DNA of 64,000 nt from Sphingomonas sp. (GCF_004799495.1 NZ_SSMY01000006.1:124001-188000), one strand, 5' to 3'; positions 11,235 through 20,948 are shown, counted from the stretch's first letter. A program made the numbers and translations. Notes: a model not told the origin generated them from the sequence alone.

Positions 11235-11942
11235 ATGACGGCCACGATCGCCCTCGTCGACGACGACCGCAACATCCTCACCTCCGTGTCGATAGCGCTG
11301 CAGACCGAAGGATTCCTCACCCGAGTATATTCGGACGGCGAAACAGCGCTGAAGGCATTGATCGACAATCCGCCCGACCTCGCGATCTTCGACGTCAAGA
11401 TGCCGCGCATGGACGGGCTCGAACTGCTCCGCCGGCTGCGCGAGAAGAGCCAGATTCCGGTGATCTTCCTGACCAGCAAGGACGACGAGCTCGACGAAGC
11501 GCTCGGCCTCGCGATGGGCGCCGACGATTACATCGCCAAGCCGTTCAGCCAGCGCCTGCTGATCGCGCGCATCCGCGCGATCCTGCGCCGCACCGAAGCC
11601 AGCCAGGCGAGCGCCAATGGCGACGAAAGCACCGCCGAAGCGCTGATCGATCGCGGCCGGCTGCAGATGGACCCGGCGCGGCATCGCGTGACGTGGGGCG
11701 GCGACAACGTCACGCTGACCGTCACGGAATTCCTGATCCTGGAAGCGCTCGCGCAGCGCCCGGGCGTGGTCAAGACGCGCAACCAGTTGATGGATGCGGC
11801 GTATCAGGACGACATCTACGTCGACGACCGCACGATCGACAGCCACATCAAGCGCGTCCGCCGCAAGTTCCGTGAGGTCGACGGCGATTTCGACGCAATC
11901 GAAACATTATATGGCGCTGGCTACCGTTTTTCGGAGGATTGA
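11235..11942 (+). CDS. chvI: Two-component response regulator ChvI
   Basis: 235 residues, OmpR/PhoB class. The receiver domain (about 1-120) shows the acidic pair in ALVDDDRN, the phospho-acceptor Asp in [16 protein letters not shown] near residue 54, and the conserved Lys in FLTSKDDE. The C-terminal winged-helix DNA-binding domain (about 140-232) ends with [18 protein letters not shown]. ChvI controls envelope, acid-stress and often pckA genes in alphaproteobacteria. The sensor gene begins inside its last codons. Confidence 0.92.
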   Translation: MTATIALVDDDRNILTSVSIALQTEGFLTRVYSDGETALKALIDNPPDLAIFDVKMPRMDGLELLRRLREKSQIPVIFLTSKDDELDEALGLAMGADDYIAKPFSQRLLIARIRAILRRTEASQASANGDESTAEALIDRGRLQMDPARHRVTWGGDNVTLTVTEFLILEALAQRPGVVKTRNQLMDAAYQDDIYVDDRTIDSHIKRVRRKFREVDGDFDAIETLYGAGYRFSED

Positions 11943-13500
11943 CCCCGGCGGCGAGGACGGTGCCGGTCGCGACCTGTCGCTGCGCTGGTCGGGACGGATT
12001 TCGCTGACCACCCGTATCCTCGCGCTCAACATCTTCGCGCTGGCGATGCTCGCGGGCGGTTTCTTCTATCTCGATTCGTACCGCAGCCGAATCCTCGACG
12101 CACGCGGCGCGCAGGCGAGTCGCGAGGTCCGGCTGATCGCCGCTGCGATGAATGCGGCCTCACCCGAGCATCGTGCCGCGCTTGCGCTGCAACTGGCGCG
12201 CGACACCGGCACGCGCATCCGCCTGTTCAAGCCCGACGGCACGCTAGCGGGCGACACGCGTGCGATGGGACTGCGCAACGTCCAGCTGATCGACCCGACC
12301 ACGCAAGGGTGGCAGCTGCAAGCCGCGCGGTTCCTCGATGCGATGATCGACACCGTCGTCAACGCGCCGCGCGCGCCGCTCTATCGCGAGCGCCGCGCCG
12401 GCGGCGAATGGCCCGACGTGCGGACCGCGCGCACGACTCCGACCGCGCCCGCCACGATCTGGCGCGCGCCCGACCGCACCCCGGTGATCACCGCGGCGGC
12501 CGCGCTCGGCGACGGCGAGGTCGTGATGACCACCGCCAACGCGCGCGACATCACCCAGACGGTGCGCAGCGAGCGGTTTCGGCTGAGCGTCGTGCTGGCG
12601 ATCGTCGCGCTGGTTTCGATCTTCCTGTCGTTGTTCCTCGCGCGAACGATCGTGCGGCCGTTGCGGCGGCTGGCGCGCGCGGCGGTGCGGGTCCGGCTGG
12701 GACGAGCACGCGAAGTCGTGGTTCCTCGCCTGCCCTCGCGCCGCGACGAGATCGGCAGCCTCGCGCGCGCGCTCTCCGACATGAGCCAGGCGTTGCGCGC
12801 ACGGATCGACGCGACCGAAGCCTTCGCCGCCGATGTCGCGCATGAGATGAAGAACCCGCTCGCGTCGATGCGGTCGGCGCTCGAAAGCCTCGGATCCGTC
12901 AAGGACCCGGCGTTACGCGAGCGGTTGCTGGCGATCCTGCGTGACGACGTGCAGCGGCTCGACCGGCTGATCACCGACATCGCCGAGGCGTCGCGGCTCG
13001 ATGCGCAGCTCAGCCGCGCCAAGTTCGACGAGGTCGATGTGGCGGCGATGCTCGACGGGCTGATCGCACAGCGCAACGACCGCGGAATCGAACGCGGCGT
13101 GCGCTTCAGATTCGACAACCAAATCCGCGGGCGGGCGTCGGTGATGGGCGAAGGCGCGCGGCTGGAACGTGTGTTCGAGAATCTGTTCGAGAACGCCGTT
13201 TCGTTTTCGCCCGACAACGGCTTGATCGCGGTCGGCACGGCGATCGACGGCAGCGAAATGGTCGTGCGGATCGAGGACGAAGGCCCCGGCGTCCCGGTCG
13301 AAGCGCGCGAGTCGGTGTTCAACCGCTTCCAGTCGATTCGCCCCGCAACCGAGGAATTCGGCAAGCATTCGGGGCTCGGCCTCGCCATTGCGCGCACCAT
13401 CGTCGAGGGGCATCAAGGCAGCATCGTGGTGGAATCGCGCGAGGACCGGCTGAGCGGCGCGCGGTTCGTGGTCCGCCTGCCGCTCGCCCCCTATCGGTAA
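11911..13500 (+). CDS. chvG: Sensor histidine kinase ChvG
   Basis: 529 residues from the ATG at 11911, overlapping chvI by 32 bp. Transmembrane helices lie near residues 35-55 ([19 protein letters not shown]) and 228-248 ([20 protein letters not shown]), enclosing a periplasmic sensor domain. HAMP follows, then the HisKA box with the phosphorylated His in [19 protein letters not shown] (about residue 311). The ATPase domain has N box [14 protein letters not shown]1 EDEGPGVP and G2 [13 protein letters not shown]. It phosphorylates ChvI. Followed closely by hprK. Confidence 0.92.
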   Translation: MALATVFRRIDPGGEDGAGRDLSLRWSGRISLTTRILALNIFALAMLAGGFFYLDSYRSRILDARGAQASREVRLIAAAMNAASPEHRAALALQLARDTGTRIRLFKPDGTLAGDTRAMGLRNVQLIDPTTQGWQLQAARFLDAMIDTVVNAPRAPLYRERRAGGEWPDVRTARTTPTAPATIWRAPDRTPVITAAAALGDGEVVMTTANARDITQTVRSERFRLSVVLAIVALVSIFLSLFLARTIVRPLRRLARAAVRVRLGRAREVVVPRLPSRRDEIGSLARALSDMSQALRARIDATEAFAADVAHEMKNPLASMRSALESLGSVKDPALRERLLAILRDDVQRLDRLITDIAEASRLDAQLSRAKFDEVDVAAMLDGLIAQRNDRGIERGVRFRFDNQIRGRASVMGEGARLERVFENLFENAVSFSPDNGLIAVGTAIDGSEMVVRIEDEGPGVPVEARESVFNRFQSIRPATEEFGKHSGLGLAIARTIVEGHQGSIVVESREDRLSGARFVVRLPLAPYR

Positions 13501-13511
13501 GGACGCCCGTC

Positions 13512-13949
13512 ATCGCCCTCCCCTCATCCGAAACACTCCACGTCTCCAGCGTCGCGATCGGCGGCCGCGCGGTGCTGATCGAGGGTGCGTCGGGAATGGG
13601 CAAGTCGGACCTGGCGCTGCGGCTGATCGACCGCGGCGCGACGTTGATCAGCGACGATTACACGCTGCTGACTCGCGTCGAGGGAGCACTCGTCGCATCG
13701 GCCCCAGCCACGATCGCGGGTCGGATCGAGATTCGCGGACTGGGTATCGTTCCGCTACCGCATACCGACAGCGCCCCAGTGGCGCTGGCCGTTCGCCTCT
13801 CCGACGCCCCCGAACGCCTGCCGATGGGGGAAGACGTGCGGCGGATCGCGGGGGTCGGCATCCGCTCGGTCGCGATCGACGCGCGGTCCGCCTCGGCGCC
13901 GATCAAGGTCGAACTGGCACTGAAGCACCTGTGCGGAGCGGCGACATGA
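13512..13949 (+). CDS. hprK: HPr kinase/phosphorylase, short alphaproteobacterial type
   Basis: The coding potential begins near 13512 and gives about 145 residues, the usual size of the short alphaproteobacterial HprK that has only the catalytic domain. The Walker A loop is GASGMGKSDLALRL, followed by the family's ISDDYTLL. It phosphorylates HPr on a serine. The start is a problem: the conserved N-terminal strand (HVSSVAIGGRAV) is encoded upstream of the first canonical start (GTG at 13572), and no ATG, GTG, TTG or CTG precedes it in frame. An AAGGA at 13499-13503 is well spaced for an ATC at 13512. The stop overlaps the rapZ start (ATGA). Confidence 0.83.
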   Translation: MALPSSETLHVSSVAIGGRAVLIEGASGMGKSDLALRLIDRGATLISDDYTLLTRVEGALVASAPATIAGRIEIRGLGIVPLPHTDSAPVALAVRLSDAPERLPMGEDVRRIAGVGIRSVAIDARSASAPIKVELALKHLCGAAT

Positions 13950-14866
13950 CCGATGCCAAGGAAATCCTGCTCGTCACGGGCCTGTCGGGCGCGGGCAAAT
14001 CGACCGTGCTCAAGACGCTCGAGGATCTGGGGTGGGAAACGGTCGACAATCTGCCGCTGCGCCTGCTCGACCGCTTGCTCGGGTCACCGCCTGCGGAAGG
14101 CGCCGAGGACGACCAGCGCCCGCTAGCACTCGGCATCGATGCGCGGACTCGCGATTTCGACCCCGAGCGGATCGTCAAGCGGATCAAGAAACTGCGCGAC
14201 GATCACGGCCACGACATCGGCACGCTGTTCCTCGATTGCTCCGGGTCCGAGCTCGAACGCCGTTTCTCCGAAACGCGCCGCCGCCATCCGCTCGCGCTCG
14301 ACCGCCCGGCGAGCGACGGCATCGCGCGCGAACGCGAATTGCTCGCGCCGCTCCGACGCTGGGCCAACCGGCTGATCGACACGACCGACCTCGCCGCGAA
14401 CGAACTGGCGCAGCAGGTGCGCGAGACGTTCGGGACCGAGGGGTTCGGTGAGCCGACGCTCGGCGTGATGTCGTTCGGGTTCGCGCGTGGCGTGCCCCGC
14501 AACGCCGACCTGGTGTTCGACATGCGCTTCCTGCGCAATCCGCATTGGGACGAGGACTTGCGCGGCGGGACCGGGCTCGACGCGGATGTCGCGGCCTATG
14601 TCGCCGCCGATCCGGCGTACGATGCCGCCATGACGCGGATCGAAGACCTGCTGCTTCTCCTCCTCCCGCGCTACCGCGCCGAGGGCAAGGCGTACGTGAC
14701 CATCGCGTTCGGTTGTACCGGTGGGAGACATCGTTCGGTGCACGTCGCGGAGCGGGTCGCTGGGCGGTTGCGCGACGCTGGGTTTTCGCCCACGGTCACG
14801 CATCGTGATTTGGGGGCGGCGCCGCAGGATTCGCTGGAAGGTGCGCCGCGATGCGATTTGGGATAG
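13946..14866 (+). CDS. rapZ: RNase adapter / nucleotide-binding protein RapZ
   Basis: 306 residues, ATG overlapping the hprK stop. The N-terminal P-loop domain starts with LLVTGLSGAGKSTVLKTLED. The C-terminal domain carries the conserved IAFGCTGGRHRSVHVAERVA signature. In E. coli RapZ delivers small RNAs that control glucosamine-6-phosphate synthase to RNase E; its alphaproteobacterial role is less clear, but it regularly sits in PTS-regulatory clusters as here. Formerly annotated as YvcJ/YhbJ. Confidence 0.93.
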   Translation: MTDAKEILLVTGLSGAGKSTVLKTLEDLGWETVDNLPLRLLDRLLGSPPAEGAEDDQRPLALGIDARTRDFDPERIVKRIKKLRDDHGHDIGTLFLDCSGSELERRFSETRRRHPLALDRPASDGIARERELLAPLRRWANRLIDTTDLAANELAQQVRETFGTEGFGEPTLGVMSFGFARGVPRNADLVFDMRFLRNPHWDEDLRGGTGLDADVAAYVAADPAYDAAMTRIEDLLLLLLPRYRAEGKAYVTIAFGCTGGRHRSVHVAERVAGRLRDAGFSPTVTHRDLGAAPQDSLEGAPRCDLG

Positions 14867-14876
14867 CAAGCAGAGC

Positions 14877-15284
14877 ATGATCGGGCTGGTATTGGTGACG
14901 CACGGGCGGTTGGCGTCCGAATTCGTGACCGCGATGGAGCATGTCGTCGGCCCGCAGACGCAGGTCGAGGCGATCGCGATCGGCCCCGACGACGACATGG
15001 AGGCGCGCCGCGCCGACATCGCCGCCGCGATCGCCAAGGTCGAGGTCGGCAAGGGCGTGATTCTGCTGACCGACCTGTTCGGGGGCACGCCGTCGAACCT
15101 CGCGATCTCGCTGCTCGAGCGCGGGCGGGTCGAGGTGATCGCGGGGATCAACCTGCCGATGCTGATCCGCCTCGCTTCGGCGCGCAAGACGATGAAGGTG
15201 CTCGACGCGGTGGTCGCGGCGCGCGAGGCTGGCCGCAAATATATCGCGGTCGCGTCCGAAGCGCTCGGCGAGGCCGCGGCCTGA
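14877..15284 (+). CDS. PTS EIIA component, mannose-family (regulatory)
   Basis: 135 residues. The N-terminus MIGLVLVTHGRLASEF contains the phospho-accepting His at residue 9. LLTDLFGGTPSNLAISLL is the family's second signature. It accepts phosphate from HPr. No EIIB, EIIC or EIID permease genes are present, so a regulatory role, as in other alphaproteobacterial chvI-hprK clusters, is more likely than sugar import. Its TGA overlaps the HPr ATG by one base (TGATG). Confidence 0.92.
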   Translation: MIGLVLVTHGRLASEFVTAMEHVVGPQTQVEAIAIGPDDDMEARRADIAAAIAKVEVGKGVILLTDLFGGTPSNLAISLLERGRVEVIAGINLPMLIRLASARKTMKVLDAVVAAREAGRKYIAVASEALGEAAA

Positions 15285-15553
15285 TGCCGGTCACCCGATC
15301 GGTCCAGATTACCAACAAGCGCGGCCTCCATGCCCGTGCCTCCGCCAAGTTCGTGACGCTCGCCTCGACCCAGCCGGTCGAGGTGATGGTGGTCAAGGAC
15401 GGCCCCGGCGTCACCGGCACGTCGATCATGGGGCTGATGATGCTCGGCGCCGCGATGGGCGACACGATCACGATCAGCGCCGAGGGCGACGGCGCCGAAG
15501 CGACGGTCGGCGCCTTGTGCGAATTGGTCGAAGCCAAGTTCGGCGAGGATTGA
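15284..15553 (+). CDS. ptsH: Phosphocarrier protein HPr
   Basis: 89 residues. GLHARASAKF carries the His phosphorylated by enzyme I. GTSIMGLMML carries the regulatory Ser, the substrate of HprK encoded in the same cluster. Transfers phosphate to the EIIA encoded just upstream. Presence of the regulatory Ser together with hprK indicates that both His- and Ser-phosphorylation are available in this organism. The enzyme I gene is not in the window. Confidence 0.95.
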   Translation: MPVTRSVQITNKRGLHARASAKFVTLASTQPVEVMVVKDGPGVTGTSIMGLMMLGAAMGDTITISAEGDGAEATVGALCELVEAKFGED

Positions 15554-15581
15554 GCCGCGTGCGCGACCGGGAGAAACTGCC

Positions 15582-15779
15582 ATGCTCGAAATGCTGCGCC
15601 AGGCGCTGGCGGACAACAACAATGTGCTGATGGTGCGGATCTGCACCGCCGGGCAAAAGATCCCCAACGAACGCGCGATCATCGCGGTCGACGAATTGGG
15701 CGTCGTCGTACAGGGCGCTAACGACGGCGAATTCTACGTCCAGCCCTGGACCAACATCGCCTGGGTTGCGGTGTCGTGA
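15582..15779 (+). CDS. Small conserved-looking hypothetical protein
   Basis: 65 residues, starting 28 bp after ptsH and ending 18 bp before the RNA methyltransferase, so it fits the operon spacing. The sequence (MLEMLRQALADNNNVLMVRI, later VDELGVVVQGANDGEFYVQP) predicts a helix followed by beta-strands and contains a single cysteine near residue 21. No signal peptide, no domain I recognise. Good codon bias and tight packing argue that it is real. Confidence 0.6.
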   Translation: MLEMLRQALADNNNVLMVRICTAGQKIPNERAIIAVDELGVVVQGANDGEFYVQPWTNIAWVAVS

Positions 15780-15797
15780 GCCGATAGACGCGCGCCG

Positions 15798-16598
15798 ATG
15801 CCCCGCGAGATCACCGCCTTTTCCAACACGCTCGTCAAGCGCGTCCGCTCGTTGCGCGACAAGAAGCACCGCCGCGCCGAGGGACTGTTCCTCGCCGAGG
15901 GGCTGCGCATCCTGACCGAGGCGCGCGAGGCCGGGCGCTTGCCCGAGTATCTGTTCTTCACGGCGGAGGGCGCGCCCCACCCGCTGGCGGCCGAATTGAT
16001 CGCGGCGGTCGAAGGCGACGGCGGCGAGGCGATCCAGACCAGCCACGACATCCTCTCCAAGCTGTCGGGCAAGGACAATGCGCAGGCGGTGGTCGGCGTG
16101 TTCCCCGAATTCACCACGCCGCTCGGCGAGCTCGACCGCACCGCGTCGCCGATCTGGCTGGTCGCCGAACGGCTGCGCGATCCGGGCAATCTCGGCACGA
16201 TCCTGCGCACCGGCGACGCGGTCGGCGCGGGCGGGCTGATCCTGATCGACGATTGCGTCGACCCGTTTTCGGTCGAGGCGGTGCGTGCGAGCATGGGCGC
16301 GCTGTTCACCGTGCCGATCGCACAGGCGCGATGGGACGAATTCGTACCCTGGCTGCGGTCCGGGCCCGGCCAGCTCGTCGGCCTGAGCCTGCAGACCGAC
16401 AGCCATTACCGCGACGCAGCGTACCAGGCCCCGACCTTCCTGTTGACGGGCAACGAAGCGCAGGGCTTGCCCGATGCCTACGAAGCCGAATGCGACTTGC
16501 TGGTGAAGATGCCGATGTTGGGCAAGGCCGACAGCCTCAATGCCGCGGTAGCCACGGCCGTGATGGCTTACGAAGTGCTGGCCCGGGCGCGCGCCTGA
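15798..16598 (+). CDS. TrmH/SpoU-family RNA 2'-O-methyltransferase
   Basis: 266 residues. An N-terminal substrate-binding domain (KHRRAEGLFLAEGLRIL) is followed by the knotted SPOUT catalytic domain. Its three motifs are ERLRDPGNLGTILRTGDAVG (catalytic Asn/Arg), FLLTGNEAQGLPDAYE, and VKMPMLGKADSLNAAVATAV. Uses SAM to methylate a ribose in rRNA or tRNA; the target cannot be read from sequence. The layout resembles RlmB/TsnR-like enzymes. Convergent with the TPR gene at 16602. Confidence 0.88.
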   Translation: MPREITAFSNTLVKRVRSLRDKKHRRAEGLFLAEGLRILTEAREAGRLPEYLFFTAEGAPHPLAAELIAAVEGDGGEAIQTSHDILSKLSGKDNAQAVVGVFPEFTTPLGELDRTASPIWLVAERLRDPGNLGTILRTGDAVGAGGLILIDDCVDPFSVEAVRASMGALFTVPIAQARWDEFVPWLRSGPGQLVGLSLQTDSHYRDAAYQAPTFLLTGNEAQGLPDAYEAECDLLVKMPMLGKADSLNAAVATAVMAYEVLARARA

Positions 16599-16601
16599 AG
16601 G

Positions 16602-17372
16602 TTACACCGTCAGTTTGCGCTGCTGCGCGATATATTCGAGCTCGCGCGGCGAATCACTGTCCTGCGGGTTGATGTTGAGACACTTGCGATACGCGGCTTC
16701 GGCCGCGTCGAGATCGCCGAGTTCGACCAAATTATAGCCGATTCCCTTCAGCGCGAGGCACCGTTCCTCCGTCACGCGCCCGGGGGTCAGGTCGGCGGCG
16801 GCTTCCGACCGACGATAGGCGTCGAGCGATTCCTTCCACTTCTTCTGCTTCATCAAAATGTAGCCGAGCTCGTTGAGATACCGCGAATTCTGCGGCGCGA
16901 AGCCGATCAGGCGGGTGAAAGCGGTCTCGGCTTCGGGCAATCGCTGGAGATCGATCAGCGCGTAGCCGGTGACATATTGCGCGCGGCACCAGCCGGCGTC
17001 GATCGCGACTGCCGCACGCTTGGCCCTGGCGGCGTCGGCGAGATAGGCGGACGACTGTTCGGGCGTCACCGCGCAATAGATCTGGCGCTTTTCGTCCGCA
17101 TATCGGCGTTCGAAATCGGCGAGTACGGGACGCATCAATTCAACCGCGGCACCGGGATTTTTCGCCCGGATCGCCGCCATCCCGGCGTCGTATTTCGCGT
17201 CGACGGTGGGCGGTATGCGTGAGCCCTTGGCGGCGTCGCGATCATCGTTGGAGGGCGGACGATTGGCCGGCGTGCCCGGGGGTAATTGCCGGACCGCTTG
17301 CCCGACGGCTGGCAGCGCGATCGCCAGCGCCGCACTCGCGAGGATCCATCGACCCGCCATTGCCAACCGCAT
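16602..17372 (-). CDS. Secreted TPR-repeat protein
   Basis: 256 residues. Signal peptide about 1-27 (WILASAALAIALPAVGQA). A proline-rich linker follows, then TPR-like helices from about residue 120 to 245 (YALIDLQRLPEAETAFTRLI, SRYLNELGYILMKQKKWKES, LVELGDLDAAEAAYRKCLNI). Probably a periplasmic interaction scaffold. Unlike the TPR protein at 3852 it has two cysteines in the mature part (IYCAVTPE and GWCRAQY) that could pair. Partner unknown. Confidence 0.8.
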   Translation of the reverse strand: MRLAMAGRWILASAALAIALPAVGQAVRQLPPGTPANRPPSNDDRDAAKGSRIPPTVDAKYDAGMAAIRAKNPGAAVELMRPVLADFERRYADEKRQIYCAVTPEQSSAYLADAARAKRAAVAIDAGWCRAQYVTGYALIDLQRLPEAETAFTRLIGFAPQNSRYLNELGYILMKQKKWKESLDAYRRSEAAADLTPGRVTEERCLALKGIGYNLVELGDLDAAEAAYRKCLNINPQDSDSPRELEYIAQQRKLTV

Positions 17373-17391
17373 CGCCCAATACTCCGACGAC

Positions 17392-18747
17392 TCAACCTTC
17401 CGCGCTACGATCCGCTATCTCACTCACCGACGCAAGCTTCACCAGCGGGCGCGGCGTCTGCTCGACGATCGGGGGCGATTCGATCGAGCGGCCGGCGGTG
17501 TCGATGTTGTAATCCTCGAAGCGCTTCGCTTGCGTCAGCACCTGAGTCTCCAGGCTGCCGACGAACGCATTATACGCATCGTTGGCGAGCCCGATGTTTC
17601 GCCCCAGCTTGGCGACATGGCCGCCCATCACCGCGAGCCGCGCGTATAATTCCTTGCCCAGCTCGGCGATCTCGCGCGCCTCGCCGGCGAGCTTCTCCTG
17701 CCGCCACACCGCCGCGACCGTGCGCGCGATCGCGATCAAATTGGTCGGCGTCGCGAGCAACACGCGCCGGTCGAATGCGAAGTCCCACAGTGCCGGGTCC
17801 TGCTCCAATGCCGCCGACAGGAAATGCTCGCCCGGCACGAACATGATGACGTAATCGGGCGCGTCGTCGAACTGGCTCCAATACGCCTTGGCACCGAGCG
17901 CGTTGACGTGCGCGCGCATCGACGCGGCGTGGCGGACGAGCCCCGCGGCGCGCTCGGCATCGTCGATCGCGCCGAACGCGTCCTGGTAATCGTTGAGCGA
18001 CACCTTGGCGTCGATCACCAGCGAATTGCCGCCGGGCACGCGGATGATCACGTCGGGGCGCAGCCGCCCACCCGCGCCGTCGTCGACCGATACTTCGGCG
18101 CGGAAGTCGGCCACGTCGGACAATCCGCAGCTTTCGAGCACGTTGCGTAGTTGTTGCTCGCCCCAGCGACCGCGCGCCTTGGGCGCGTTGCGCAGTGCAT
18201 TGACCAGCTTGGATGCTTCGGCACGGACCGATTCGCTCCCGACGCGCATCGATTCGATCTGGCCCTTGAGGTCACCGAACGCGTCGCGCCGCTCCGCTTC
18301 GACCTTCGCGACCCCCTGTTCGTATCGTTCGAGCCGTTCGTGAACGGGTTGCAGCAAGGCCTTGAGATTCTGCCCGCTCGTCGCTTCGGACTGTTTGAAT
18401 CGTTCGTCCGCGCGCTGGAGGAACTTGGCCTGTGCCTCGTCCAACAGCTTTTGTCCGACCTCGGCGAACTGCCGCCCCAGCGCTTCCTTCGCCGCGACCA
18501 GTTCGGCCAGCCGCGCCTCGAACGCCGCCTCGCGCTCGGCCGACGCCGCCTTGTGGCTGTCGAGCGCGCGCATCGCTTCGTCGCGCTCGCGCGTGACCTC
18601 GATCAGCGACATTCGTGTTAGATCGTACTGGTCGGCGTGCACCTTGGCCGCGGCGAGCTCGGCGACGCCATGCCGCGAGGCGAGCAGCCATCCGACGAGC
18701 ACACCGATGGCGAGCGCACCCAGCGCGGCGAGAATGGCTCCGGTCAT
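17392..18747 (-). CDS. rmuC: DNA recombination protein RmuC
   Basis: 451 residues. One N-terminal transmembrane helix (MTGAILAALGALAIGVLVGWLLA) is followed by about 130 residues of coiled coil. A nuclease-like core at about 170-400 carries RGRWGEQQLRNVLESCGL and DVIIRVPGGNSLVIDAKVSL, where the Asp and Lys of the IDAK element are family-conserved. RmuC limits inversions at short repeats. The C-terminal 40 residues are variable. Faces the same way as the TPR gene downstream. Confidence 0.92.
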   Translation of the reverse strand: MTGAILAALGALAIGVLVGWLLASRHGVAELAAAKVHADQYDLTRMSLIEVTRERDEAMRALDSHKAASAEREAAFEARLAELVAAKEALGRQFAEVGQKLLDEAQAKFLQRADERFKQSEATSGQNLKALLQPVHERLERYEQGVAKVEAERRDAFGDLKGQIESMRVGSESVRAEASKLVNALRNAPKARGRWGEQQLRNVLESCGLSDVADFRAEVSVDDGAGGRLRPDVIIRVPGGNSLVIDAKVSLNDYQDAFGAIDDAERAAGLVRHAASMRAHVNALGAKAYWSQFDDAPDYVIMFVPGEHFLSAALEQDPALWDFAFDRRVLLATPTNLIAIARTVAAVWRQEKLAGEAREIAELGKELYARLAVMGGHVAKLGRNIGLANDAYNAFVGSLETQVLTQAKRFEDYNIDTAGRSIESPPIVEQTPRPLVKLASVSEIADRSAEG

Positions 18748-18814
18748 CCGCGGAACATAGATCGAACGATGAGCTTAGGATAGAGGGTTTTGCGTCGCGC
18801 CAAGCGACTTGACC

Positions 18815-19339
18815 TCAAGCCGCCTTCCGCAGCTTCGCGAGCTTCTTCATCAGCATGTCTCGCTTCAGCTTGCTAATATGATCGGTGAACAGCACGCCGT
18901 TCAGATGATCGATCTCGTGCTGGACGCACGTCGCCCTCAGCCCGTCCATGTCCTCTTCGTGCGCCTTCCCGTCGGCATCCTGCCATTTGACGCGGCATCG
19001 CGCCGGGCGCTCGACCTCGGCATATTGCTCGGGGATCGACAGGCAACCTTCGTTGTAGGTTGAGGTTTCGTCGCTAACCGACAGTATTTCGGGGTTAATG
19101 AATACCATTGGCTGCCGGACGGGATCGCCGCCCTCCTCTTCCGGCTCCTGCAAGTCCATCACGAAGATGCGGCGCTCGATTCCCACCTGCGTCGCGGCGA
19201 GGCCGATGCCCCGCGCGTCGTACATCGTCTCGAACATGTCGGCGACGGTCGCGCGGACGCCCTCGTCGATCGTGTCCACCGGCGCGGCGATGGCGCGCAG
19301 GCCGGGATCGGGAACTTCGAGGATCGTGAGCAAGGTCAT
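18815..19339 (-). CDS. def: Peptide deformylase
   Basis: 174 residues. All three metal-site motifs are present: GIGLAATQVG near residue 44, EGCLSIPEQYAEV with the Cys ligand near 97, and QHEIDHLNGVLF with HExxH near 139. Removes the formyl group from nascent N-terminal Met. The gene that supplies formyl-Met-tRNA, fmt, lies about 700 bp away on the other strand rather than in an operon with it. A 57-bp gap separates def from recR on the same strand. Confidence 0.96.
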   Translation of the reverse strand: MTLLTILEVPDPGLRAIAAPVDTIDEGVRATVADMFETMYDARGIGLAATQVGIERRIFVMDLQEPEEEGGDPVRQPMVFINPEILSVSDETSTYNEGCLSIPEQYAEVERPARCRVKWQDADGKAHEEDMDGLRATCVQHEIDHLNGVLFTDHISKLKRDMLMKKLAKLRKAA

Positions 19340-19396
19340 GGCGGGTCAGCTAGAAAAGGCCCCGCGCTACGTCAAGCAAGCGCCATTTGTATGTGG

Positions 19397-19993
19397 CTAC
19401 ACCACAGGGCGCCGCGCGCGCATCGCCTGCGCCAGCGTGCCCTCGTCGAGATAATCGAGCTCGCCGCCGACCGGCAGGCCGTGCGCGAGCTGGGTGAGCC
19501 GCACCGGAAACCGCTCGATCCGCTCGGCGATGTAATGCGCGGTGGTCTGCCCCTCGAGCGTCGCATTCATCGCCAGCACGACCTCATCGATCCCGCCGCC
19601 CTCGACCCGTTGTACCAGGCGCGCGATTCCGAGATCCTCGGGCCGCACGCCGTCCAACGCCGACAGTCGCCCGCCGAGCACATGATAGCGCCCCGGAAAC
19701 AGCCGCGAGCGCTCGAGCGCCCACAAATCCGCCACTTCCTCGACCACGCACAGGCTGCGCTGGTCGCGGCGCGGGTCGGCGCACACCGCGCACGGGTCGC
19801 TGGTATCGATATTGCCGCAGGTAGAGCACGTCGCGAGCTGCTGGTCGACCGCCTCCAGCGCCGCCAGCAGCGGTCCCATCGCCGCCTCGCGCTTTTTGAG
19901 CAAGTGCAGCACCGCGCGCCGCGCCGATCGCGGGCCCAGTCCGGGGAGTCGCGCCAGCGCTTGCGTCAGCGCCTCGATTTCCTGCGATGCCAT
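19397..19993 (-). CDS. recR: Recombination mediator protein RecR
   Basis: 198 residues from the ATG at 19993, where the helix-hairpin-helix domain begins ([20 protein letters not shown]). A C4 zinc finger [16 protein letters not shown] follows near residue 56, then a Toprim domain ([14 protein letters not shown]) and the C-terminal conserved tail. With RecF/RecO it loads RecA on gapped single-stranded DNA. A divergent 55-bp gap separates it from fmt. Confidence 0.96.
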   Translation of the reverse strand: MASQEIEALTQALARLPGLGPRSARRAVLHLLKKREAAMGPLLAALEAVDQQLATCSTCGNIDTSDPCAVCADPRRDQRSLCVVEEVADLWALERSRLFPGRYHVLGGRLSALDGVRPEDLGIARLVQRVEGGGIDEVVLAMNATLEGQTTAHYIAERIERFPVRLTQLAHGLPVGGELDYLDEGTLAQAMRARRPVV

Positions 19994-20048
19994 GGCGGAA
20001 CAGATAGGGGGTTGCCTGCCCCCATGCCAAGCGGCGATGAGCGCGCTC

Positions 20049-20948
20049 ATGCGGATCGTCTTCATGGGCACCCCCGATTTTGCCGTTCCGGTGCTGGAGG
20101 CGCTGGTCGCGGGCGGGCACGACGTCGTGGCGGCGTACAGCCAGCCGCCGCGACCTGGCGGGCGGCGCGGACGCGAATTGGTGGCGTCACCGGTGCAGGC
20201 GCGGGCCGAGGCGCTGGGGATCGGGGTGCGGACGCCGCGGACGCTGCGCGATGCGGGCGCACAGGCGGAATTCGCGGCGCTGGCCCCCGATGTCGCGGTG
20301 GTCGCGGCCTATGGCTTGATCCTGCCGCAGGCGGTGCTTGACACGCCCAGGCATGGCTGCCTCAACGTCCACGCCTCCTTGTTGCCGCGCTGGCGTGGCG
20401 CCGCTCCGATCCAGCGCGCCATCCTGGCGGGCGATGCCGAGACTGGCGTGTGCATCATGCAGATGGAGGCGGGTCTCGATACGGGACCCGTGCTGCTCGA
20501 GGATCGCACCGCTATCAAGCGCAAGACCGCGGGCGAATTGACCACCGAGTTGAGCGCAATGGGCGCGCGATTGATGGGGCAGGTGCTCGACGACCTTGCC
20601 GCCTGTCCTCCCACCCCGCAGCCAGACAACGGCACGACCTACGCCAACAAGGTCGACAAGGCCGAGCTTCGGCTCGACTTCACGCGGCCTGCCGAGCAGG
20701 TCGAGCGCCAGGTGCGCGCGTTCAATCCGCCGGGGGCATTCTTCGAATGGGACGGCGAACGCATCCGCGTCCTGGCTGCCGACGTAACGGACGACATTGG
20801 CACGCCGGGATGCGTGCTCGACGGGCTGACGATCGCTTGCGGCACCGACGCGATCCGTCCCACGCTCGTCCAGCGCGCGGGTCGAGGCGTCATGACGTCA
20901 GACGAGCTTTTGCGAGGGTTTTCCGTGCCCTCCGGCACGCAATTGTGA
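20049..20948 (+). CDS. fmt: Methionyl-tRNA formyltransferase
   Basis: 299 residues from the ATG at 20049, which gives the canonical [19 protein letters not shown]; an ATG at 20037 would add four residues. Transfers formyl from 10-formyl-THF to Met-tRNA. The catalytic domain shows [20 protein letters not shown] with the conserved Asn-x-His, and [17 protein letters not shown]. The C-terminal OB-like tRNA-binding domain starts near residue 205. The stop overlaps the truA GTG (GTGA). Confidence 0.95.
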   Translation: MRIVFMGTPDFAVPVLEALVAGGHDVVAAYSQPPRPGGRRGRELVASPVQARAEALGIGVRTPRTLRDAGAQAEFAALAPDVAVVAAYGLILPQAVLDTPRHGCLNVHASLLPRWRGAAPIQRAILAGDAETGVCIMQMEAGLDTGPVLLEDRTAIKRKTAGELTTELSAMGARLMGQVLDDLAACPPTPQPDNGTTYANKVDKAELRLDFTRPAEQVERQVRAFNPPGAFFEWDGERIRVLAADVTDDIGTPGCVLDGLTIACGTDAIRPTLVQRAGRGVMTSDELLRGFSVPSGTQL

